Of a stretch of 64,000 nucleotides of DNA, positions 1-12,500 are shown piece after piece. The DNA comes from Porites lobata (lineage: Eukaryota; Cnidaria; Anthozoa; Scleractinia; Poritidae), in NCBI GenBank assembly GCA_942486035.1, contig CALNXK010000030.1:507001-571000 (forward strand). The letters run 5' to 3'. The number at the start of each line of letters is the position of its first letter. Positions within the stretch are counted from its first letter, which is position 1. Made by a program: the position numbers and the translations under genes. The notes beneath the pieces are model-generated. The model was not told the origin of the DNA. It did no database searches and worked only from the letters and a program-made list of their open reading frames with translations.

Positions 1-17
1 TCTCATTATTTATTAAT

Positions 18-293
18 TAGCCTGTGAACGGGCTCCCAAGTGGAGCAGGGCGAAAAATGAAATCGGCAAGTGAAGCATTGGGTGTTTTGTCAATATTCAT
101 TACTCACTTGTCAACAGTTAGTGATCTGACCAATCAGATCATGATACCAGAATCTAGTATCATGGATGGTCAGCATCGACACAAAGTCTACAGGCTCCCC
201 CACCATTTTTTCTCCCCCACACCACACTTGGCTTGCTTCGTTCACCAATTTTCTTTTTTGCCCTGTCCCCCTTGGGAACCTGTTCATGGGCTA
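18..293. mobile_element. Palindromic MITE, TAGCCT-type ends
   Basis: The two ends are inverted copies: TAGCCTGTGAACGGGCTCCC at the left, and the right end read on the minus strand begins TAGCCCATGAACAGGTTCCC. Similarity continues inward for about 50 bp (the AGCAGGGCGAAAAA region). The flanks are AT-rich and I could not fix a convincing target duplication. It has no coding capacity and lies downstream of the last visible exon of the AhpD-like gene, so probably in its next intron. Confidence 0.6.
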
Positions 294-334
294 TTAATCA
301 TTCAAATGTAATAGAAATATAAACAGAAATTTAC

Positions 335-3032
335 CTGATCACCCAGCAAGGTGTTCTTAGCGTAGATCCTCAATAGTGCACCATGGGCAATAACACAATA
401 TGTGCAGTTATTAGCAGCACTTGTTGCTACCACGATCATTTCTTTCTCAGCCTTGGTTAGGTTACCTTCTTTTAACATCAAGGCATCATAGTACATGAAG
501 AATGCTCGGAATTCATCTGGTCGATGGGCTAGTACTTTGAAGACATTCGGTAAAAAGCCACCCTTGAAGAAAGAGAGTAGGCATGTTGTGTCAGTAGTTA
601 CACGAAGCAAGGCCACCCAAACAAAATTTTGAGACAACTTTTGAAATCAGCCAATCACAAGTCGAGATCTAAATGATGAAATTATGCATAATTGTACTAA
701 GACGGCCAGTTCAAAATACGTTGCGAACCATTTTTGTAAAAGGATATGAAAAACAAGGAATCATGATGTTTGTGTATATTTCAAGATGACAAATGTTTTT
801 ACTGTTGACAATGTATGGGTTTTGCCGAAAGCAAAGCCAGTGGTAAAAAAAATTGGAGCAACCTGCGACAGCCGCTCATTCTCTTTCACCGCAAACTGTG
901 CTCCAGGAGTGAATCGCAATGCCTGTGACTTGAAAAGGTATGGGGTCGGGTACAATACATAGTTTACGCACCTGCCCAGCTTGGACGGCGAAAACAAAAC
1001 TGAGAATGACTCTAGACTGCTTAAGAATAGCGAAGGAAATTGCCATGGTTAGTGAAATTTTTGTCTTGGGAACAAGGCAGACATTGCTTTATTCTTGCAA
1101 GTGACAAGAAGCAACCTAGTCACGGTGACAGCCCCAAACACAGAAACAATTTGGGATCGAAATCCACCAATCACAAAGCATGACCTTTGAATTTTGCTCA
1201 AGTAAACATGTTTCCTATGAGGTCCGCTTCGAATAAAAAGATCTTTGGAGTGTCATCGCCATTACTAGTTCAGATTGTTCAAAATTTCTTTACTGCTGGC
1301 TTTGATTCCAGCCAACCCAGATGTTGACAAAACATTTTCCAGCCTGATTTACACAAACGTCATGATTCCTATGTATATTGTGTTATTGTATATCCTTTAG
1401 AAAAATGGTTTGCTACGTATTTTGAACTGGCTCTGAGTACGAAATTATGTGCAATTTCATTGTTTCGATCTTGACTTGTGATTGGCTAATTTCAAAATTT
1501 TGTCTCTTTTTTTTTCTGGGTGGCCTCGGTTCTTGTAGTCACACTGTAAATGCTTTGCAGATCAAAACAATTGGAGGTGGGGCAAGGGGAGGACACTGCT
1601 TGATTTTTTCATGGACAGGTCCTTCATTGAGGTTGAAAATTCACTACTGATCCTCATTTGGTAGGAAATGAAAATATGTAAAAATGAACAGATCATTTAA
1701 GATTTGGGGCTCAGTTCTTTCTCAGCTAAATACTGCTGTTTGTCATGTCATGTCATCAGGTTTTAAAGTTCTTCTAGGAAGCCTAACAACATAGCTGTTT
1801 CTACTAGTGGGTAAGATTAAGCAATTTCTATATTGATTTATGTTCTGATTGGCTATCCAACAAGACAAGATGGGCCTGCCTTGCCCACTTGAAATTGCCT
1901 GCTTTATTACTGCAAGAGAAAAACTTTCTTTTGGCTAGCCTGCGAAAGCATCCGTTTCTCCTTCGCTCTTCGCCACCCAAGAGCGAAGGAGAAACAGATG
2001 CTTTCGCAGGCTATCTTTTGGCTACTCCAGATTTCAAGTGATGGGGATGATCAAAGGATTTTTTTGGGTAGGAAGATTTGGCAAGTATCTTTTTGGGTGG
2101 CTTGATTTAAGTAGGGATTTTTGGGGGACATTCAAAACAACATGAATAATCATAATAACTTTAGATGGCATGATGAATAAACAAACACAAACACTTGATT
2201 TCTAATGTTTTTAAATTTCGTGTTATATCACTTAATGCTTTCTGAAAATTTTTAATGTTCGGAAATGCGGCATGGGATTTTTTTGGAGTTAATTTTTGGT
2301 GCAGGGATTTTCTTGGGTTTTGTTTGAAGGCTTACGGATATTTTGGGGTTTTGGTTTTTGCCCCCATTCGATCTTCCCCGTCACTTGAAATCCAGAGTAC
2401 CCCTCCCCACCGCCCCTGGGACTTCTTAGCATTCCAACATGCAGGTCGATTATTAGGCTAAGTGTCGATCTTTTTAATATGGCTTCCCCTAAATTTCCCG
2501 ACTACCCCCTTTTTGTTAGAAATATATCCTCTGTAAACAGCTTCCAAAAGACTCTTAAAACATATTTGTTTCAGAAGGCATTCCCTGGCTGATATTTTAT
2601 TATTTTTATTATTAATTATTGAGTTCAAATAGGATTTGTATAAAGTACGATTGTTTACCTGGTGACCCTAATTATTGTTGAAAGAATAATGATAGCGTCA
2701 TCAGGTAGTTGTCATTTAATTAAGAGCTAGTCATCGTTTAGGGTTTGAAGGAAAATTTCTTGATTGATATCTTCGCAATATAAGCTAATTAATAAGTATC
2801 ATCATCATAGTCATTCGATCTGTGGTACCTTCTCTTCCACTTCACTCATTCTTTGCTGAATATCTTGTGGTAATGTATCTCTAATGGGAACGGGAAACCG
2901 GCTAATTGGCTTTTCTTGGCTCATACACCTTCTTCCTGATGCAGCGATGCGCACTGGGGCCAAAAACGTTTCCTTACAAGAGAAAATGGATCGTACACCC
3001 CTCACCCTTCCAAGGAACATCAACGAAGCCAT
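335..3032 (-). CDS. AhpD-like / carboxymuconolactone decarboxylase family protein (5' part, runs off the left edge)
   Basis: Two coding exons are visible: 2829-3032 (68 codons) and 335-562 (76 codons), both phase 0 with GT-AG joins. Further exons must lie left of base 1. Exon 1 encodes an Arg-rich leader (MASLMFLGRVRGVRSIF...), possibly a mitochondrial presequence, followed by the start of the domain (ISRFPVP...MSEVEEK). Exon 2 continues GGFLPNVFKVLAHRPDEF and carries the AhpD redox motif NNCTYCVIAHGALL: a CxxC pair with a following His, preceded by the conserved KAEKEMIVVATSAAN helix. This matches the bacterial 'peroxidase-related enzyme' branch of the family, whose members are thiol-dependent peroxide reductases or uncharacterised. 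The substrate is unknown. An in-frame ATG lies further upstream of exon 1; I chose the one at 3032 because the leader then starts directly with MASL. It is head-to-head with ARL3. Confidence 0.8.
563..2828 (-). other. Intron 1 of the AhpD-like gene
   Basis: This is a 2.27-kb AT-rich intron with donor GTACCA and acceptor TTCTTCAAG on the minus strand. I see no exon or RNA gene in it. The one clear structure is the 78-bp palindromic MITE at 1936-2013. Confidence 0.7.
1936..2013. mobile_element. 78-bp near-perfect hairpin MITE with perfect 9-bp target duplication
   Basis: The sequence from TAGCCTGCGAAAGC to GCTTTCGCAGGCTA is an almost uninterrupted palindrome with a short loop around 1967-1979. 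It is flanked on both sides by TCTTTTGGC (1927-1935 and 2014-2022), a perfect 9-bp target-site duplication. It has no coding potential. Its ends match those of other elements in this window (7846, 8635, 16633, 40689), so it looks like a minimal member of one family. Confidence 0.85.
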
Positions 3033-3196
3033 AACCGAAATTTGATAATCTACACGAAGTAAACTATGCAGATGAACAAGTCCGCTGAGTTTATAGTTCA
3101 AGGACTCACCTCTGACGTCATGCTTAGCAGCCGCGACTCAGTTGCTATACAGTAACATCGAGCGTCGGACACTATATATCGTGACTTCCAGGAAAA
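3033..3196. promoter_or_regulatory. Bidirectional promoter, AhpD-like gene / ARL3
   Basis: Only 164 bp separate the divergent start codons at 3032 (minus) and 3197 (plus). A full cAMP-response-element palindrome TGACGTCA lies at 3113-3120, a common core element of bidirectional housekeeping promoters. No TATA box is obvious. On the minus strand AGGTGAGT directly follows the CRE and could be a 5'UTR donor. Promoter function is inferred from the arrangement. Confidence 0.6.
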
Positions 3197-6100
3197 ATGG
3201 TGAGTATTTTATTGTCAAAATTGTTATGCATGATAGGTACTTGCTAAAAGTGTGTTTTGCAGGGTTTACTTTCACTGCTGAAAAAGCTGAAATCAAGCAG
3301 TAGCAAAGAACTGAAGATTCTCTTCCTCGGTTTGGACAATGCCGGGAAGACAACGATTTTGAAATTCATGGCTAACGAGGACATTCAGCACATCACGCCG
3401 ACCCAGGTATTCGACTGCATTGCTGTCTTAGAGAATGGTCGATACCAATATGCTAAAGCTGAACTTGTTCTCTTGCAGGGATTTAATATTAAGTCCGTCC
3501 AAAAAGATGGATTTAAGATGCATGTCTGGGACATAGGAGGTACTAAAAGAGATTTCCTTTCGAATATTGTTGGGTTTTTCCTTGAACGATCTGTTCTTAA
3601 CATCTTTAGCTCTACCTGTATGAAATAACACAAAATTAATGCTACTTTCTTAAGTTACTTGTCAGTTTTGAAGTTTAAGTGTTAACAGATTGGGTGTTTT
3701 ATGTCATTTAAGGACAAAGAACCATTCGTCCATACTGGAGAAACTATTTTGAACAAGTTGAATGTTTGGTAGGTGATGTTGAAAGTTTATGTAATATGCC
3801 GATCAATTCGAATTCAGTATCCTCCCTTCCCCCTCCCAGGCAAACCCTGGATGTCTGTCCATCACTTTGGCCCGGGGAGTGTGGAATTTGACCACAATTT
3901 GAAGCCTGGGATGGGTCAAAATTTTGCCCATTTGACTGGAATGATTCACCTGTTAGGAGGGAATTTAGTGGCAGATTTTTTATAAAAAATTCAAACCCGC
4001 ACCCATTCCCTTCATCTCAACCCCTTCCTTGCCCCCTTGCCCCCCCTGCCCCCCCCTCCCTACCCTGCTGCCCCTGCCTGCTTTACTTTGATAGCTACAT
4101 CATACATGGATTTTCATTTGTCTTCTCAAGGTGTATGTTGTAGACAGCTCGGATCAAAAGCGGTTAGAGGAGACTGGCGTGGTAAGTAACTAAGGTTGAT
4201 TCTACTAAACACTACAACACCTGATGATTTTACTTTACAAGAGCTGAGTCCAATGCTCTTTCAAGTATGTTTTGATAATGATATCATCAGAGGAACTATG
4301 CGCTCCAGTCCAAACTCGTATTATCTTTAGAAAAACAAGCTGGAGTTCAAAAATAATTGCTTAAAGAGCCATCTTGACTAAGTCACAACATAGTTCTCCA
4401 TATTTAAAGTAGCTTCAGTTTAAGCTGCAATCATTCTTCAAAATTTGGATCTGTGAATCACTATCCGTGAGAATTTAACATCCTGCAAAAAACACTAATG
4501 TGTGACAAAACATTGTGGGAAACCATCACATTCATGGACAGTGATTCAGATCAAGGAGGGATTTTGAAGAAAACTCAACATCCTAAAACCCTTATTTAGC
4601 CGCAATGAAGAACTTAACGTTTCAAAAGAGGTCAACTTAAGAAAATGCTCTTGCATCAGCGGGCAAATCATACCCATCAGAAACAATAACCGCAGAAATT
4701 AATATGCGTGTCATGACCTCTCAGCTTGAAAGAAGTGGCAAAAATCACATTTTCTCAATCAAAACGTAGACCTCTCCAGAGCATAATCTAACCATAAGAG
4801 AAAAAATTCATTGGAACAAGCATTATTTTTGCATGAGGTAAGTCGTGTGTGCCTACCAAACCCCTTTTTACACTCCAAACTGCTCACACTTGCATAAGGG
4901 ATTAGCACCACTCGAAATACTCTCGCAAGAAATTTGAAAGATTCCAACTCATTGACATTTCAACAGTTTGACAGACAAAATCTAATTACCGGTATCTCAA
5001 ACGTGCCAAAAGTATGTGGAAGAGGGTCGGAAAATAAATGATTACATGCTCTCTCTCCCTTCCTTTTTCCTTTTTCCCGCACCGCCAACTTTTACGCTCC
5101 ATGTACCTTTACTTTCATGTCTTCCCCCCAGTGTCTGAGAGCCTGGAACAGGCTACTTCAAATGGAGAGGTTGCTCCCAGGCCATCACATTTCTTAGTAT
5201 TCACCTGCAATTCCTGTTGGACGGACCAGTTTATGTTAGGAATTCCAAGGGAAAATTCTCGCTAATTACATACCAAGCACACCCACTATGACTCCATGTC
5301 TCCTTTTTAACCATCTCAACCAACCCTTAACAATTAACAACACTACTACACTCACACATGCCTGACTCACCCAAAAATCCTCACACATGCAACATGCAAT
5401 GATGCCCAAGTGTATGCTCCCACAGCATCTTGTTTCTATTGCATCTAAACCTGTATATAACAAAGCAAGAAAATTTGTTGCTTTGGTTTAGGAGAGAGCT
5501 GTTGACCAAACATCATGGACCTACATGCAACTTCCCACTCTCCTGCCTCCACAAATACAGCTACCCCCAAGAACTGCACCAGTACACAAAATTTTTTCTT
5601 TGATTTCAGGAATTTAAGGACCTTTTAGATGAGGACAAATTATGTGGTGTCCCTGTTCTTGTATTTGCAAACAAACAAGATTTATTGAATGCCAAGTCTC
5701 CAGCAGAGGTGAGGTAACAGAATCGTTATAGTGGAAACTTTAATACAAATTGATATCAGTAGACTGGAAGGAATGTTACTTGTAGGTTAAAATGTAGGTA
5801 GAGCAGTAGGGAGGTACATAAGTAGGTAGATAGCAGGTAGGCAGGAAGGTATTAACCTTGTCCTGTATGAAGAGGAAAACCGGACAACCTAGAGAAAAAG
5901 CTTGGTAGAGGGCAATGAGCCAACCTCAGCAACAGACTTAATTTACGCAAGGGTTGGGAAATAGGGTCGATTTCCATCAAAGGTATTCAACAGCTTTCAA
6001 ATTCAACTTTTAAGTTACATTTGAAATTCACTCTTGCCTTTAGATATCTGAATGTTTAGATCTTCATACAATAAAGGATCGGCCATGGCAAATTCATCCA

Positions 6101-7455
6101 TGTTCAGCGAAAACAGGAGAAGGAATACAGGTATTTCAGAGTTAATTCTGACAAACTGTTAAAGATGCTTGATTAATTTTCGTACTGTTTTAGATAGTGA
6201 TAGCCTTTTACTAAGAAAAATATTTGAAACAGTTTCTGCAAACTAGATTCTTCTTCCAGCACTATTATTAACCATTTCATCCTGTGAATCAAATGGTAAA
6301 TTTGATGTCAGATCAGTGGAGTCACTCAGGGCTTTATTCCACGCAGCCATGCATTATTGGAATTTAGTCTTACTTCCAAAAGTTAATTTCATTTGTCACA
6401 GCATTTAGATACCGTAAAATTCCGAAAATAAGCCCCAGGGCTTATATTTTTCAAAGGCCCTTTTTGAGGGGCTCATTTTTGGACGGGCTTATCCACAGAA
6501 GGAAATTTGCATTTCAAAATCGATTGGGCTAACCTTATAGTTGGAAGTAAATTTACCATTTTTGCTTTGTTTTACCTTGTATTTGAGGTCAATTTTCCAA
6601 GTACAAGCCCCAAGTGGGCTTATATTAAGGGGGGGCGATTTAACGGAGGGTTTTTTGCATTACCGGGTTGGGGGGCCTATATTTGGAGGGGCTTATTTTC
6701 GAAATTTTACGGTACCCACTATAGAGATTTTTACATGGTCTTTGAAAATCTAATGTGGTCCTTGAAAAGTCCTTAAAAATAGTTAAAATAGTTGCAATTT
6801 TTTGTATGAACCCTGAAATACTCTTTTTGTTCCTTCCAAGTACAAGCGCCAGGTGGGCTTATATTTAGGGGGGCGATTTAACAGAGGGTTTTTTGCATTA
6901 CCGGATTGGGGGCCCTAAATTTGGAGAGGCTTATACATGAAGAGGCTTATCTTCGGAATTTTACGGTACCCAATATAGAGATTTTTAGATGGTCTTTGAA
7001 AATCTAATGTGGTCCTTGAAAAGTCCTTAAAAATAGTTAAAATGGTTGCAATTTTTTGTATGAACCCTGAAATACTCTTTTTGTTCTTTCCAAGTACAAG
7101 CCCCAGGTGGGCTTATATTTAGGGGGGCAATTTAACAGAGGGTTTTTTGCGTTACCAGATTGGGGGGCCTATATTTGGAGGGGCTTATACATGGAGGGGC
7201 TTATTTTCGGAATTTTACCGTACCCAATGTAGAGATTTTTAGATGGTCTTTGAAAATCTAATGTGGTCCTTGAAAAGTCCTTAAAAATAGTTAAAATAGT
7301 TGCAATTTTTTATATGAACCCTGAAATATTCTTTTTGTTCCTGAAAGTTGGGTACATTTGAACTGATTTTACACTGTAGCTGACACTTGTTTCCCCTTTC
7401 TTTTTTCTTACAGAATGGAATGGAATGGTGTATTAAAATTGTTTCAAAAAAATAG
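3197..7455 (+). CDS. ARL3: ADP-ribosylation factor-like protein 3 (ARL3 small GTPase), complete
   Basis: Eight coding exons: 3197-3199, 3263-3406, 3479-3539, 3713-3768, 4131-4181, 5610-5708, 6044-6130, 7414-7455. Joined they give 180 residues (human ARL3 has 182). All introns are GT-AG and phases agree. The first coding exon is only the ATG. Visible motifs: P-loop GLDNAGKT (24-31), switch I ITPTQ with Thr48, switch II WDIGGQ with catalytic Gln71, NKQD (126-129), and SAK (159-161). The N-terminus MGLLSLLKKLK is the ARL3-type amphipathic helix. ARL3-GTP releases lipidated cargo from UNC119 and PDE6D at the cilium, so a role in ciliary protein delivery is expected. It is divergent from the AhpD-like gene. 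Intron 7 holds a MITE and a triplicated repeat. Confidence 0.97.
3995..4080. repeat. C-rich low-complexity tract
   Basis: About 85 bp in ARL3 intron 4 are dominated by runs of C separated by TT, TG or CT. It is simple sequence without coding or structured content. Confidence 0.7.
4182..5609 (+). other. ARL3 intron 5
   Basis: A 1.43-kb intron (donor GTAAGT, acceptor TGATTTCAG). I found no exon, RNA gene or recognisable repeat in it. Confidence 0.6.
6410..6714. mobile_element. MITE with TACCGTAAAATTCCGAAAAT ends
   Basis: The left end starts TACCGTAAAATTCCGAAAAT followed by AAGCCCC. The right end (about 6687-6714) is the inverse, GGGGCTTATTTTCG...TTTTACGGTA. The interior repeats GGGCTTATATTT in both orientations. 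It lies in ARL3 intron 7 and its right half is the source of the tandem copies that follow. No clear target duplication. Confidence 0.65.
6598..7345 (+). repeat. Triplicated ~240-255-bp tandem repeat
   Basis: Three head-to-tail units start with AAGTACAAG at 6598, 6838 and 7092. Each contains the right half of the neighbouring MITE plus about 120 bp of flank (GGTACCCA, then ATAGAGATTTTTA, then AAAAATAGTTAAAAT, then CTCTTTTTGTTC). Units differ by point changes and small indels. Because host flank is included, the expansion followed MITE insertion. It ends about 70 bp before the terminal exon of ARL3. Confidence 0.8.
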
Positions 7456-7845
7456 ACAGAAAAGTACTGGGATCTTAACAATGCTTTCAAGCATTTTATG
7501 AACTTTGTATCTGAGAACCTACTTGTATTATTTTGTTGATACAGTAACATACATAAAACAGATGTACTATAACACATTGATTAACACTATCATTATCATC
7601 ATTTTGGTATCAGTATTTTTCACATTTGAGATGTACTATAACACACTGATTAACACGAACATCATCATTATTTTAATATCAACATTTTGGCATTTACGTG
7701 CAAGGTTTAATGAATGTAGAAGCATTAATTTGCCTTTTTCAGGTTTTATAACTAAACATTTCTCTTGAACTTAATGCCAAAAATGGTGGACAACGTCCTT
7801 CATCGGGCCACTAAAAGTTCAAGGAAGAGCTCTTTAAGTTAAGGA

Positions 7846-8115
7846 TAGTCTGGGTATCAAGCATCTCCGTTTAGTTTCAGAGCAAATAAAGACAGTGGAA
7901 TGGGGATTTTCAGTTTTGGCCACACGAAAAATGGAACAAGAGCCAAAAAATGAAAGAGGAGGGGAGGGGAGGGAGCAAGGAAACAGGGTTTCCCTTCTTT
8001 TTTCTCCACCCCATCCCCACTCTTTTACTTGTCCCACTTTTTGACAGTCTTTGACTCTCGTTCCTTGTTCCAGTTGCTCCGAAACCATACGTAAAAACGC
8101 TTGTTATGCAGGCTA
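7846..8115. mobile_element. Palindromic MITE, TAGCCT-type ends, 9-bp target duplication
   Basis: The left end is TAGTCTGGGTATCAAGC; the right end read in reverse is TAGCCTGCATAACAAGC. Sub-terminal inverted segments (GTTTAGTTTCAGAGC against GTTTCGGAGCAACTGG) continue inward. Flanks are AGTTAAGGA (7837-7845) and AGTTAAGTA (8116-8124), a 9-bp duplication with one mismatch. It is related to the element at 40689. Confidence 0.75.
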
Positions 8116-8634
8116 AGTTAAGTAGAAAACTCTAATTTAAGAACAGTGTAAGATAATATTAACATGTTTCATAACGTACCAACAAACTGCAACTAAAGCA
8201 GTAATGAATTTTATCTTTCTTGCCCCTCAAACCTTTCATATGAAAGGTATTCCCTATTTCATCGTAAAATTGCGAAGTGATTCCCATAATGAGGATTTCT
8301 CTATACTTCTACTTGAGTAATAATTATTATAATTATTATTTAGTCATAGAGGGTAGTTTCTTGGTGTCATGGATGGGTCTAGTCAGCAAAATGACGCAGT
8401 TTAGGCACGGAACAATACCCACACCACTACCAATAAGTAACCAACAAAAGTTTCTGCAACACTAAGAAACACCCATGATAAGTCATATCATCCTGTACCA
8501 TGTGTACTCAAGAAACATTAGGTTCTTGTTATATAGCTGCATTTTTCCTCCAATGGTCTGCATAGTCCCAGTCGACTTCCTTGAGGTTACATTTCAAGAC
8601 TGTTCTGTCAATGTTACTTAAGCAGACCCCTCTC

Positions 8635-8692
8635 TAGCCTCTAACGCAGACGTTCTTAGCTTTATGAGCATAAAGACCTGCGTGGGAGGCTA
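8635..8692. mobile_element. 58-bp mini-MITE with 9-bp target duplication
   Basis: The ends TAGCCTCTAACGCAGACGTT and, in reverse, TAGCCTCCCACGCAGGTC are inverted copies around a short loop. Flanks ACCCCTCTC and ACCCCTCTT match at 8 of 9 positions. The same family occurs at 54369-54469. Confidence 0.75.
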
Positions 8693-9585
8693 ACCCCTCT
8701 TCTGAGTGGGCTCTTTTTCCTTCCTCAGGGCGTCTGCTTAACGATTCCATTGTAATTTAGTGTATAAATATTGTTGGTTCACATTGATTACTGTAGTTGT
8801 ACAAGATCAATCATCGTGCCATATTAGATGTTAATAATTCTAGTGAAGTAACAAACACAGGATGATGAGATCTTAAATCCAGAATAACTTTGCTATCCCT
8901 AAGATTTTGACTTCATATAGTTGTCAAAAAATTCTCGCACTACAAATAGGCTGATCACATCCATGGGCAGTGACAATGACTGAGAATGCTTATTTGTTAT
9001 TCTTAAGTTTTGAATTGGTTATTTCATTATAGTACAATGTTAATTATTCACTAAAGGTTTCTTTGGCAATTGGGCATTTGGATCCATTTGGGCATATGGA
9101 ATATGCACTACAATGATTTGCTTGAGTGACCTTCAAACACTGAGTGGCATCCCTGTGTGCAATTATTGCCCAATGCCAAAACTAACTTTTATTGAATCAG
9201 CTAATTAAACTAGATTTTTTTACTGTATTTTGATTTTTAACTCGCTCATCAACCTCCTCCCTAGACAAGCAGTTTTCTTTTTAATATATTTTATCTTTGG
9301 CACCTACCAAAGATATTCCAGCGTCTGGGGACAGGTATTTCAATTCGCAAAGATTTGTGTTTTTGACAAGTTTCAAATTTCATTTCACAAAACGCAGTAT
9401 AAAACAGTATCAAAATTAATTTTGCCCTGGAGTGAAAATAGCTTAAACCATACAGTAACTTAAAATATCACAGCTGTATTTAATTGTTGGTAATTATCAA
9501 TATTACGTGTAATGCAAATTTTGTTTTTATATGGAAGGTGTGCCATTTACTGTTCGATGATCACATTTAACCAACCCCCCCCCAA

Positions 9586-12500
9586 CTTACCAATCATCCT
9601 CACTTTGTTGTCGCCTTCTTTGTAATTACCAAGATAATTTACTTACCAATAACATTTCTGTATTCTTGAATCATCATCATCCTCACTTTGTTGTCGCCTT
9701 CTTTGTAATTACCAAGATAATTTCATTACCAATAACATTTCTGTATTCTTGAATCATCATCATCCTCACTTTGTTGTCGCCTTCTTTGTAATTACCAAGA
9801 TAATTTACTTACCAAGAACATTTCTGTATTCTTGAATCATCATCATCCTCATTTTGTTGTCACCTTCTTTGTAATTACCAAGAAAATTTATTTACCAATA
9901 ACATTTCTGTATTCTTGAATCATCATCATCCTTACTTTGTTGTCGCCTTCTTTGTAATTACCAAGATAATTTACTTACCCATAACATTTCTGTATTCTTG
10001 AATCATCATCATCCTCACTTTGTTGTCGCCTTCTTTGTAATTACCAAGATAATTTACTTACCAATAACATTTCTGTATTCTTGAATCATCATCATCCTCA
10101 CTTTGTTGTCGCCTTCTTTGTAATTACCAAGATAATTTACTTACCAATAACATTTCTGTATTCTTGAATCATCATCATCCTCACTTTGTTGTCACCTTGT
10201 TTCTAATTACCAAGATAATTTACTTACCAATAACATTTCTGTATTCTTGAATCATCATCATCCTCACTTTGTTGTTGCCTTCTTTGTAATTACCAAGATA
10301 ATTTCATTACCAATAACATTTCTGTATTCTTGAATCATCATCATCCTCACTTTGTTGTTGCCTTCTTTGTAATTACCAAGATAATTTCATTACCGATAAC
10401 ATTTCTGTATTCTTGAATCATCATCATCCTCACTTTGTTGTTGCCTTCTTTGTAATTACCAAGATAATTTCATTACCAATAACATTTGTGTATTCTTGAA
10501 TCATCATCATCCTCACTTTCTCGTTGCCTTCTTTGTAATTACCAAGATAATTTACTTACCAATAACATTTCTGTATTCTTGAATCATCATCATCCTCACT
10601 TTGTTGTCGCCACCTTTGTAATTACCAAGATAATTTCATTACCAATAACATTTCTGTATTCTTGAATCATCATCAGCCTCACTTTTTTGTTGCCTTCTTT
10701 GTTGATAATTTCATTACCAATAACAATTCTTGAAACATTTTGTATTCCATCATCCTCACTTTGTTGTTGCCTTCTTTGTAATTACCAAGATAATTTCATT
10801 ACCAATAACATTTCTGTATTCTTGAATCATCATCATCCTCACATTTTGTATTCTTGAATCATCATCATCCTCTTTGCCTTCTTTGTAATTACCAAGATAA
10901 TTTACTTACCAATAACATTTCTGTATTCTTGAATCATCATCATCCTCACTTTGTTGTTGCCTTCTTTGTAATTACCAAGATAATTTATTACCAATAACAT
11001 TTCTGTATTCTTGAATCATCATCATCCTCACTTTGTTTTGCCTTCTTTGTAATTACCAAGATAATTTACTTCAATAACATTTCTGTATTCTTGAATCATC
11101 ATCATCCTCACTTTGTTGTCCTTCTTTGTAATTACCAAGATAATTTCATTACCAATAACATTTCTGTATTCTTGAATCATCATCATCCTCACTTTGTTGT
11201 CGCCTTCTTTGTAATTACCAAGATAATTTCATTACCAATAACATTTCTGTATTCTTGAAATCATCATTCTTGAATCATCATCATCTCACTTTGTTGTCGC
11301 CTTCTTTGTAATTACCAAGATAATTTCATTACCAATAACATTTCTGTATTCTTGAATCATCATCATCCTCACTTTGTTGTCGCTTCTTTGTAATTACCAA
11401 GATAATTTATTACCAATAACATTTCTGTATTTCTTGAATCATCATCATCCTCACTTTGTTGTTGCCTTCTTTGTAATTACCAAGATAATTTCATTACCAA
11501 TAACATTTCTGTATTCTTGAATCATCATCATCCTCACTTTGTTGTTGCCTTCTTTGTAATTACCAAGATAATTTCATTACCAATAACATTTCTGTATTCT
11601 TGAATCATCATCATCCTCACTTTGTTGTCGCCTTCTTTGTAATTACCAAGATAATTTCATTACCAATAACATTTCTGTATTCTTGAATCATCATCATCCT
11701 CACTTTGTTGTCGCCTCCTTTGTAATTACCAAGATAATTTCATTACCAATAACATTTCTGTATTCTTGAATCATCATCATCCTCACTTTGTTGTTGCCTT
11801 CTTTGTAATTACCAAGGTAATTTACTTACCAATAACATTTCTGTTTTCTTGAATCATCATCATCCTCACCTTGTTGTCGCCTCCTTTGTAATTACCAAGA
11901 TAATTTCATTACCAATAACATTTCTGTATTCTTGAATCATCATCATCCTCACTTTGTTGTCGCCTTCTTTGTAATTACCAAGATAATTTATTTACCAATA
12001 ACATTTCTGTATTCTTGAGTCATCATCATGCTCATTTTGTTGTTGCCTTCTTTGTAATTACCAAGATAATTTACTTACCAATAACATTTCTGTATTCTTG
12101 AATCATCACCATCCTCACTTTGTTGTCGCCTCCTTACTAATTACCAAGATAATTTCATTACCAATAACATTTCTGTATTCTTGAATCATCATCATCCTTA
12201 CTTTGTAATTACCAAGATAATTTCATTTAACATTTCTGTATTCTTGAATCATCATCATCCTCACTTTTTTGTTGTCTTCTTTGTAATTACCAAGATAATT
12301 TACTTACCAATAACATTTCTGTATTCTTGAATCATCATCATGCTCATTTTGTTGTTCCCTTCTTTCTAATTACCAAGAAAATTTCATTACCAATAACATT
12401 TCTGTATTCTTGAATCATCATCATCCTCACTTTGTTGTTGCTTTCTTTGTAATTACCAAGATAATTTACTTACCAATAACATTTCTGTAATCTTGAGTCA

